From contig JAEUJR010000783.1 of assembly GCA_016793585.1 (NCBI GenBank), forward strand, positions 1 to 11,203: a stretch of DNA of 11,203 nt. The letters are read 5' to 3'. Both the position numbers and the translations under genes were made by a program. The notes under the pieces are model-generated. The model saw only the letters and a program-made list of their open reading frames with translations. It had not been told where the DNA came from and did not search any database. Source of the DNA: Archangium sp. (GTDB lineage Bacteria; Myxococcota; Myxococcia; Myxococcales; Myxococcaceae). The first letter of the stretch is position 1; the number at the start of each line of letters is the position of its first letter. Below, piece by piece: positions 5,830 to 11,203 of the stretch.

Positions 5830-7143
5830 GTGAAGCCCTTCCACTCGCACCGAAGACCGAAGATGGGCCCGCTGGGCCGGTTCGTGCGCGTGCGGCTGCA
5901 TCGCAGAATCTTCGCGTGGTTCGCCGGCGGCATCGCGGCGACGATGATGCTGACGTCGTTCGTCTTCATGGTGCTCGGCCCCGAGCCCGAGTGGCGCCAG
6001 CAGGTGAACCGCGGCCTCGCGTGGGTCGGCACGCAGTTCGCCCGCCAGTGGGACGACCCGGTCGCGCGAAAGAACTTCGCGAAAGAGACGGCCGAGACGC
6101 TCGAGATGAACCTCGAGCTGAGCGACGCCGCCGGAGCTCCGCTCGGTGGGTACGGAGAGCCCTGCGGCCGGCGCGCCTACGAGATTCCGGTGGTGCGCAA
6201 CGGCACGAAGCTCGGGCTCGTTCGCGTCTGCGACTCGCACGGAGGCCCGCACGCCTGGCGCTTCGGCCTCGGGTTCGCCATCGCCATCGGCGTGCTCTGG
6301 CTCGCGTCGGGCAAGGTGGCGCGGCGCCTCGCGCGGCCGCTCGACGACCTCACCCAGGTGGTCAAGCGCATCGGCACCGGCGATCTCTCGGCGCGCGCCG
6401 AGCTGTCGTGTCACGAGCCTGACGAGCTCGGAGTCGTCGCCGATGCCGTCAACGACATGGCCACGCGCATCGAGAAGCAGCTGGCTGATCAGCGCGAGCT
6501 GCTCGCCGCCGTCTCGCACGAGCTGCGCACGCCATTGGCGCGCATGCGCATCGTCTCGGAGATCGCCCGTGACACCGGCGCGACGCCGAAGACCTACGAC
6601 GACCTCGACCGCGAAGTGGAGGACATGGACGCCCTGGTCGGCCAGTTGCTCGCGAGCTCACGCCTCGACTTTGGCGTGTTGACCATGCGCGAGCTCTCGG
6701 TGCGTGACGTGGTGAACCGTGCCGTGGAGCGTGCGGGCCTTCAGCCGACGGTCGCGCAGATCGAAGGTGACGGAGATCGGCTCACGGGCGACGCGACGTT
6801 GCTCCAGCGCGCCATCGCCAACCTGCTCGACAACGCGAAGAAGCACGGCACCGGGGTCGAGACGCTGCGGGTCGTCATCAAGGCCGAGAAGGTGTCGTTC
6901 GACGTGCTCGACCGCGGCCCCGGCCTTCCCGAAGGTGGCGAAGCGGCGCTCTTCCAGAAGTTCCAGCGCAAGACCGACGAGAACGGCACGTCAGAGGGGC
7001 TGGGGCTCGGGCTCGCGCTCGTGAAGCGCATCGCGCAGGCGCACGGCGGCACGGTGTGGGCGCGGCAGCGTGATGGTGGCGGCGCGGTGTTCGGCTTCGA
7101 CGTGGCGGTGAAGGTCGCTGATCAGTCGAACAAGCCGACGTAA
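5830..7143 (+). CDS. Sensor histidine kinase with HAMP domain, partner of the preceding regulator
   Basis: 437 residues from GTG 5830, 4 bp after the regulator stop and probably translationally coupled; ATG 5863 is an alternative. Order: basic cytoplasmic tail, membrane segment about 29-50, periplasmic sensor about 51-142, membrane segment about 143-160, HAMP about 161-215 (PLDDLTQVVKRIGTGDLSAR), HisKA with H-box VSHELRTPLARMR (phospho-acceptor His230), and ATPase domain with N-box NLLDNAKKHG (331-340), G1 DRGPGL (361-366), F-box LFQKFQR and G2 GLGLGLALV. All catalytic boxes are intact. The roughly 90-residue sensor domain is short and contains Cys112 and Cys134 plus His137 and His141 next to the second membrane segment. 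These could form a disulfide or bind metal, which fits the His-rich neighbours. The gene's last 22 bp overlap the convergent gene. The signal is not known. Confidence 0.95.
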   Translation: MKPFHSHRRPKMGPLGRFVRVRLHRRIFAWFAGGIAATMMLTSFVFMVLGPEPEWRQQVNRGLAWVGTQFARQWDDPVARKNFAKETAETLEMNLELSDAAGAPLGGYGEPCGRRAYEIPVVRNGTKLGLVRVCDSHGGPHAWRFGLGFAIAIGVLWLASGKVARRLARPLDDLTQVVKRIGTGDLSARAELSCHEPDELGVVADAVNDMATRIEKQLADQRELLAAVSHELRTPLARMRIVSEIARDTGATPKTYDDLDREVEDMDALVGQLLASSRLDFGVLTMRELSVRDVVNRAVERAGLQPTVAQIEGDGDRLTGDATLLQRAIANLLDNAKKHGTGVETLRVVIKAEKVSFDVLDRGPGLPEGGEAALFQKFQRKTDENGTSEGLGLGLALVKRIAQAHGGTVWARQRDGGGAVFGFDVAVKVADQSNKPT

Positions 7144-8672
7144 CGGTTGCCGGGCAGCCGCTGCTCGACGAGCGCCTTCGTCTTCTCCGACACGCCGTGC
7201 GGCGCCTGAAAGCCGGTGAGCCCGGGCAGCAGGTCGAGCAGCCTCGGCACCGTCGCGTCCTTCACGGTCGTCGTGACGAGAGAGAGGTACTTCAACTTCG
7301 GGTGCGCCTTCGCGATCGACAGCACCGCCTCGTCGGAGACCTCGGGAAGGCACAGCCACTCGAGCTTCGGCGCAGCGTCGACGACCTCGGCCACGCGTGA
7401 GGTGAGCCGCTCGCTCCGGCCGATGAAGAGCCCGGTGAGCGACTTCCAGAACGGCGCCCGCGTCAGCTGCATGAAGTCGTCGTCGCCGACCTCGAGCCGA
7501 GAGAAGAGCAGCCGCTTCAGCGAGCGATGGGTCGAGAGCGCGCTCAGGCACTCGCGGCCCAGCGGGTTCATCTCGAGGTTCAGCTTCGTCACCTTCGAGA
7601 GCAGCGGCGCCGACATGAGCTCGGCCACGCGGTCGTCGATGCGGTTGGCGGCCAGGTCGATGAAGTCGACGGTCGGGTGCGCTGGGGCCTTCACGATGCC
7701 GGCGAGCTGTTCGCGCTGCAGCCCCGTGAGCTTCGCCTTCTCGAGCGGCGTGCGGGCCAGGGTCGTTCCGGCTGCGGCGGCGAACTTCGAGAGGTCGGCG
7801 ATGACGTCGTTCACGAAGCCGCGTCGAAACCCCCACTGTCGAATCGCGCCTCGAATCGGCGCCACCCAACGCTTCTCATAGAGCTTGAGCAGCTCCTGTT
7901 CTCGCGCCTCGAGCTGCTCGCGCGTCTCGAAGGGAAGGGTGCTCTTCGCCGACCGAACCCACTTTCCACCGGCGCCGAAGCGGCCGCGCACCAGCGCGCA
8001 CTGCACCTGAATGAACTCACCGAGCGGGTCGCCGCGCTCCGCGAGCCAGTCTGACAAGACGAGCCGGGGCGCGTCGTCGTCGGGAGCCGCGAGCACGCCG
8101 TCGAGCAGCGCCTTCGGCAGCTCGACCTCGACGTTCGAGGGTTTCGCCGCCTTCGCCTTCTTCGCAGGCGTGAGCGCGTCGAAGCCCGGCACCACGAGCT
8201 CGTGTTCGTACTGGTAGAGCAGCACGCCGCACGCGAAGCCGTTCGCCATGCCCTGCAGCGCCGCCTCGTCTCCTTCCGGCGCGAAGTCTTCGATGAGCGT
8301 CTTCGCCGTCTCGCCGTGCGGCCCCGAGAGCAACGCAGGCCCCGAACGCCCGGCCGCTCTCACGAAGCGCGTCACCGCGGCTGCCGAGCGCAGCACCTGG
8401 CCCCTCGAGCGCTTCGTGGCGTCGACGTGCTTCGCGAGGGCGTACCCATCGAGGAACGCGACCATCACCAGCGAGCGCGAGATGGGCAGCGACCTCGACA
8501 GCTCATTGCCCACGTCCACGACGATGTTCAGGTGGGTCTGGTGCGGAGCGAAGCCCATCGCCTTCGCCATCGGTGGCAGCGTCTGCTCGTAGTGCAGAGA
8601 GTCGCCAGCCTTCTCGACCGTCAGACCGTGCGCCTTGCGCGAGGCCAGCACCTGCTTCGTGAGCGCGTTCAC
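7122..8672 (-). CDS. TIGR02996 repeat-companion protein with leucine-rich-type repeats
   Basis: 516 residues from GTG 8672. Residues about 1-180 are an N-terminal part I do not recognise. Residues about 187-229 (LLDGVLAAPDDDAPRLVLSD, then WLAERGDPLGEFIQVQ) are a clear TIGR02996 repeat-companion domain, a short motif known mainly from Myxococcota and Planctomycetes. From about 330 to 500 there are degenerate leucine-rich repeats (VTKLNLEMNPLG, LKRLLFSRLEVGDDDF, LKYLSLVTTT), probably a protein-binding curve. No signal peptide, so cytosolic. Start: GTG 8672 has GGAGG 4 bases upstream, whereas the in-frame GTG at 8708 has none. The role is unknown; such proteins form large, variable paralogous families. 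Its stop overlaps the kinase 3' end, and its start diverges from the exported-protein operon. Confidence 0.9.
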   Translation of the reverse strand: MNALTKQVLASRKAHGLTVEKAGDSLHYEQTLPPMAKAMGFAPHQTHLNIVVDVGNELSRSLPISRSLVMVAFLDGYALAKHVDATKRSRGQVLRSAAAVTRFVRAAGRSGPALLSGPHGETAKTLIEDFAPEGDEAALQGMANGFACGVLLYQYEHELVVPGFDALTPAKKAKAAKPSNVEVELPKALLDGVLAAPDDDAPRLVLSDWLAERGDPLGEFIQVQCALVRGRFGAGGKWVRSAKSTLPFETREQLEAREQELLKLYEKRWVAPIRGAIRQWGFRRGFVNDVIADLSKFAAAAGTTLARTPLEKAKLTGLQREQLAGIVKAPAHPTVDFIDLAANRIDDRVAELMSAPLLSKVTKLNLEMNPLGRECLSALSTHRSLKRLLFSRLEVGDDDFMQLTRAPFWKSLTGLFIGRSERLTSRVAEVVDAAPKLEWLCLPEVSDEAVLSIAKAHPKLKYLSLVTTTVKDATVPRLLDLLPGLTGFQAPHGVSEKTKALVEQRLPGNRYVGLFD

Positions 8673-8676
8673 CGCA

Positions 8677-8681
8677 CCTCC
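8677..8681 (-). promoter_or_regulatory. Ribosome-binding site fixing the TIGR02996 gene start
   Basis: GGAGG on the minus strand, 4 bases before GTG 8672. It is the strongest Shine-Dalgarno in the window and decides this start over the GTG 36 bases upstream. Confidence 0.65.
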
Positions 8682-8705
8682 AACCGGATGAATCTGTTCC
8701 ACTCG

Positions 8706-8736
8706 CACTGCGTCATGGCGCCGTCATTGCGCAGTG
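8706..8736. promoter_or_regulatory. Dyad in the divergent promoter gap
   Basis: CACTGCG (8706-8712) and CGCAGTG (8730-8736) are perfect 7-bp arms in the 81-bp gap between divergent starts 8672 and 8754. Inside are two direct CGTCAT hexamers 11 bp apart (8711 and 8722), on either side of a central GGCGCC (8717-8722). The arrangement suits an operator shared by both genes, or a direct-repeat site facing one side of the helix. No regulator consensus is recognised. Confidence 0.35.
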
Positions 8737-8753
8737 TGCCCACCGGGGGTGTG

Positions 8754-9488
8754 ATGCTCCACGTGATTCGCCGTCTGGTCCTGGGCGCCGTGCTGGCCCT
8801 CTCTTCCACCGCCTTGGCCGGCAAGGTGACGGTGCCCGCCGACTTCGGCATCGGCCCCGAGGCGTTCTGGTTCTACGGCCCGCTGCTCGAGAACCGCGGC
8901 GCGGTGCCGCACTTCGCACTGGCGTTCAACCTGTACGCCATCATCGACAAGGACTGGATCAACGAGAACCGCGACCGCATTCCGGCGAACTATCGCGGGC
9001 AGGCCGACAAGATCACCGAGCTGAAGATCGGCCCGAGCATCTTCATTCCGTCGACCATCTACGTCTCGCCCAGCATCGACGCGCTCAACGGCGTGGGCTT
9101 GTTCGGCGCGACGTGGAAGCCGCTCGGGCTGACGCTGGTGACGACCGGTCAGAAGTCGGAGCGCAGCTGGAACCAGAGCCGCGGCCGCTTCAACCTCGAC
9201 GCGAGCCTGCTGCTCACCGCGATGTACATCTACTCGAACATCGCCGGCACCGAGCTCGCCGGCATTCCCAAGACGTTCTTCCTTCGGCCGGGGGTCGAGC
9301 TGCAGACCACGCTCCTGCTCAACGTCACGCGCACGGTGTTGATCAGTGTCGGCGGCGGCGCGCAGGCGTACATTCCCCAGCGGCTCGGCGCGTTCTTCGA
9401 CGTTTTGCCCATCGAGCGCACGGTGTGGCTTTCGTTCTTCGCCTTCTTGAAATTCCACGTCCGCTTCCCCTACGAGGTCGCTCTCTGA
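8754..9488 (+). CDS. Exported protein, probable outer-membrane beta-barrel
   Basis: 244 residues from ATG 8754 (GGGGG 4 bases upstream; GTG 8751 is also possible). A signal peptide of about 22 residues ends ALA. The mature protein is rich in alternating hydrophobic/aromatic beta-type stretches, for example ALAFNLYAII (55-64), LKIGPSIFIPSTIYVSPSI (90-108), LDASLLLTAMYIY (148-160), VELQTTLLLNVTRTVLISVG (181-200) and VWLSFFAFLKFHVRFPY (224-240), which suggests a small barrel with about 8-10 strands. No cysteine. No family is recognised. The stop overlaps the ATG of the next gene by one base (TGATG), so the two products are probably made in fixed proportion and work together. A frame continues open upstream of 8754 but runs antisense to the TIGR02996 gene and is not used. 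Confidence 0.75.
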   Translation: MLHVIRRLVLGAVLALSSTALAGKVTVPADFGIGPEAFWFYGPLLENRGAVPHFALAFNLYAIIDKDWINENRDRIPANYRGQADKITELKIGPSIFIPSTIYVSPSIDALNGVGLFGATWKPLGLTLVTTGQKSERSWNQSRGRFNLDASLLLTAMYIYSNIAGTELAGIPKTFFLRPGVELQTTLLLNVTRTVLISVGGGAQAYIPQRLGAFFDVLPIERTVWLSFFAFLKFHVRFPYEVAL

Positions 9489-11014
9489 TGCCTGCTCCCC
9501 TTCGAAACAACCCCAACGCCCCGGTCATCTCCAACACCACGCCCGCGACGAACACGGCGCCAGCGACGGCTCCCGCGGCTCCCGCGACGCCAGCCGCTCC
9601 TGCTGCCTGGGGGACGACCGGCCCTGCGCCGAAGCCGGCGAGCGATGGCTTTCGCAACGTGGCTGGTGCAGTGACGGGCCGGGTCGCGCAGGCGCTCGGC
9701 GGCGTGAAGAGCAGCCCCTACGACCTCGTGCCCGGCCGATACCCCGCGCTCGTCGGCTTGCCGCAGGTGTTGCAGGGTCTGTCGAACTCCCCGCAGGGCG
9801 CCGCGGCCGCCGGGAAGATTCTGGAAGGGTTCCAGAAGCAGACGGGCATCGCGATTCCTCCGACGGTGGTCGCGGCGGTGAAGGCGAACCCGGCGGCGTT
9901 GACGAACGCGCTCGAGGTGACGCCGCAGCAGATGTCGGCCGGCATCGGCGCGCTGAACCAGGCGTACCGAGCGGGCAAGGTGAAGAACCCCGAGCCTCGG
10001 AAGGACCTGCTGCCCCAGAAGTTCGACCTCGCGAACATCGACTCGGTCTCGTACCCGCGCCCGAAGTCAGAGCTGAAAGAGGTCGCGCCCGGCCTCTTCA
10101 CCGGCGACGTCGCCAGCAACGTACCCGACGCGAAGGTGAAGCAGAACTGCGTGTTCTCCGAGATCTTCCAGCGCCTCTCGCGCAACCCGACCGCGCCGGC
10201 TGATCAGAAGTTCGAGGTCGCCTTCAACGGCAAGTCGTACACGCGCATGGAGGACTTCGCCGGAGCCCTCGAGAAGGCCGGCTATGACGTCTCGGTGCGC
10301 TTCGACTCGCGCGTGGCGAACTTCGCGGCGCTGAAGACCGCGGTGCCCGGTACCAACCCTCCGCAGTTCGTCGACGTCGCGGCGCCGCTCATGGTGAAGA
10401 CCGGCATCAAGGACGCCTCGGGCAAAGAAGCCGTCGTTCCCGCGGCGCACTCCGAGATGATGGTGTCGATCAAGTCGGGGCCGAACTCGCAGGGCCCGAA
10501 GCTCGACGCGACCACGCGCTTCTTCCAGGGCGTCAGCGGCACCGGCTTCTTCCCCGCCGAGGTGCACGCCGACTCCGAGTGGCTGGGCCGCACCTCGAGC
10601 CCGACCATCGGCGGCAAAGACGCGCTCAAGGCGCTCTCGGTCGCGGGCGCCTTCACCGACGTCGTCGAAGATGCTGCGAAGCGGCTCGACCTCTACGCCG
10701 ACGGCTACGGCATCACCGGCGTGTGCAACGACTCGGTGGCGGTGGTGCAGCAGGCCGTGACGGGCAACGCGACGCAGTACCCGCTGCTCATGAACGACGA
10801 CGTGCTGCTCGGCGAGCTGAAGAAGCGCCTGAGTGACGGCGACCGCACCGGCGACGCGACGTACCGCACCCTCAAGAAGGCCATCGGCGACTTGCCGAGT
10901 GACACGAAGCCGAACCCGAGCGCGCAGCGGCGTGCGTTGCAGTCGTTGCCGTGGGAAGCGGGCAAGGAGCCTCTGCAGTCGACCGTCGACGCGCGTCGCA
11001 TTCTCGGCGGCTAG
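9488..11014 (+). CDS. 508-residue protein of unknown function with Ala/Pro-rich head and C-terminal RRILGG
   Basis: Start ATG 9488 shares its A with the TGA of the upstream gene (TGATG), implying coupled translation. The frame stays open further upstream, but there it only shadows the beta-barrel gene. Residues 1-55 are Pro/Ala/Thr-rich and unstructured with no signal peptide. Residues about 60-165 look helical (GLPQVLQGL, GKILEGFQKQTG, VTPQQMSAGIGALNQAY). Residues about 200-440 look like a mixed alpha/beta domain holding the only two cysteines, NCVFSEIF (Cys221) and GVCNDSVAVV (Cys413), and AAHSEMMVSI (His321). A Cys...His order with a hydrophobic strand after His recalls papain-like or transglutaminase-like folds, but no catalytic signature is certain. 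The C-terminus is a short helical tail ending RRILGG. Likely a lineage-specific myxobacterial family; function unknown. Confidence 0.85.
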   Translation: MPAPLRNNPNAPVISNTTPATNTAPATAPAAPATPAAPAAWGTTGPAPKPASDGFRNVAGAVTGRVAQALGGVKSSPYDLVPGRYPALVGLPQVLQGLSNSPQGAAAAGKILEGFQKQTGIAIPPTVVAAVKANPAALTNALEVTPQQMSAGIGALNQAYRAGKVKNPEPRKDLLPQKFDLANIDSVSYPRPKSELKEVAPGLFTGDVASNVPDAKVKQNCVFSEIFQRLSRNPTAPADQKFEVAFNGKSYTRMEDFAGALEKAGYDVSVRFDSRVANFAALKTAVPGTNPPQFVDVAAPLMVKTGIKDASGKEAVVPAAHSEMMVSIKSGPNSQGPKLDATTRFFQGVSGTGFFPAEVHADSEWLGRTSSPTIGGKDALKALSVAGAFTDVVEDAAKRLDLYADGYGITGVCNDSVAVVQQAVTGNATQYPLLMNDDVLLGELKKRLSDGDRTGDATYRTLKKAIGDLPSDTKPNPSAQRRALQSLPWEAGKEPLQSTVDARRILGG

Positions 11015-11087
11015 TGACGCGCGGACACGTGGAATGCCTCTGCCGTCGACCGTCGGCGAGCGACGCATTCTCGGTGGCTGACGCGGA
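10970..11087 (+). repeat. Imperfect tandem duplication of the 3' end of the 508-residue gene
   Basis: 10970-11014 (last 14 codons plus TAG) and 11037-11081 match at about 38 of 45 bases. Similarity continues past the stop: GGC-TAG-TGACGCGCGGA in copy 1 corresponds to GGC-TGACGCGGA in copy 2. Copy 1 therefore has tandem stops TAG TGA where copy 2 has only TGA. The shift is 64-67 bp and puts copy 2 in another frame relative to the gene. Confidence 0.8.
11034..11081 (+). other. Mini open frame repeating the C-terminal tail
   Basis: ATG 11034 opens 15 codons reading MPLPSTVGERRILGG and a TGA. The last 14 residues match the tail PLQSTVDARRILGG of the preceding 508-residue protein, with three substitutions. 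The ATG and a weak GTGGA before it could be chance. It is either a relic of a duplicated 3' end or a tiny peptide gene; the relic is more likely. Confidence 0.3.
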
Positions 11088-11108
11088 GAGCGCTGTAGGG
11101 TTGCGCCG

Positions 11109-11203
11109 GTGAGGGGGTTCGTTCTCGTCGCCCTCGCCGGGGCCTCCAGCGGATGTGACACCGAGGTGGTGCTGGGCCTCTTCCGCGAGGTCGTCGTCGA
11201 TGC
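11109..11203 (+). CDS. Putative lipoprotein, 5' end only
   Basis: GTG 11109 opens a frame that stays open to the right edge (31 full codons). It begins MRGFVLVALAGASSGCDTEV, a short hydrophobic signal ending in a Cys (residue 16) with SSG before it, an acceptable though not ideal lipobox. TAGGG about 9 bases upstream serves as ribosome-binding site. The rest (VLGLFREVVVD) is too short to classify. It follows the 508-residue gene by 94 bp on the same strand. Confidence 0.55.
   Translation, partial: MRGFVLVALAGASSGCDTEVVLGLFREVVVD

Noticed and set aside
4905..6032. 375-residue minus-strand frame
   Set aside because: Antisense to the response regulator and kinase, whose catalytic motifs fix the coding strand.
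8202..8753. Upstream extension of the barrel-like protein
   Set aside because: Runs antisense through the TIGR02996 gene. The signal peptide starts at ATG 8754 with a Shine-Dalgarno-like GGGGG.
9113..9487. Upstream extension of the 508-residue protein
   Set aside because: It only shadows the barrel gene in another frame with Arg/His-rich sequence. The TGATG overlap gives a natural start at 9488.
10990..11014. Ubiquitin-like C-terminus (RRILGG) on the 508-residue protein
   Set aside because: Only the terminal Gly-Gly resembles ubiquitin-like modifiers. There is no beta-grasp domain visible and no E1-, E2- or JAB-like gene in the window, so the similarity alone is not evidence of conjugation.

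Overview
The window is GC-rich DNA that most probably comes from a member of the Myxococcota (myxobacteria and relatives). The evidence is a TIGR02996 repeat-companion protein with leucine-rich-type repeats, a divergent class II photolyase, lipoproteins with Gly/Ser/Thr/Ala repeat linkers, and strong G/C third-base preference. No rRNA, tRNA, IS element, CRISPR array or phage gene was seen, and coding density is high. No gene-free stretch exceeds about 200 bases.

Left third, minus strand. Three genes read leftward. First is an exported protein with a Pro/Gln linker and a glycine-rich hydrophobic domain (3876-3133). Next is a lipoprotein carrying about 23 copies of a GGTASA hexapeptide (3074-1236). 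Last is a divergent class II CPD photolyase (1191 to the left edge, 3' end cut off), whose start codon lies inside a perfect 7-bp inverted repeat.

Centre, plus strand. A Cpx-like envelope-stress or metal-response cassette: a membrane-anchored, His-rich Spy/CpxP-type protein (4049-4552), a small exported His- and Pro/Gln-rich protein (4586-4954), an OmpR-family response regulator (5151-5825) and a sensor histidine kinase 4 bp further on (5830-7143). Between the periplasmic genes and the regulator lies a structured 196-bp spacer. It holds a hairpin directly after the stop codon, two abutting 64-bp direct repeats with one mismatch, and a perfect 10-bp-stem inverted repeat just ahead of the regulator.

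Right third. The kinase gene runs 22 bp into the 3' end of the convergent TIGR02996 gene (8672-7122). That gene diverges from a two-gene operon: an exported, probably beta-barrel protein (8754-9488) coupled through TGATG to a 508-residue protein of unknown function (9488-11014) ending in RRILGG. The last 15 codons, the stop and some flanking sequence of that gene are present again about 65 bp downstream as an open mini-frame. A new lipoprotein gene starts at 11109 and runs off the right edge.

Two window-wide sequence habits are also recorded. Isoleucine is written ATT almost only when the next codon starts with C and ATC otherwise. The palindrome CTGATCAG occurs four times, each time within an Ala-Asp-Gln codon triplet. 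Functions are assigned with confidence only to the photolyase, the two-component pair, the Spy/CpxP-like protein and the TIGR02996 protein.
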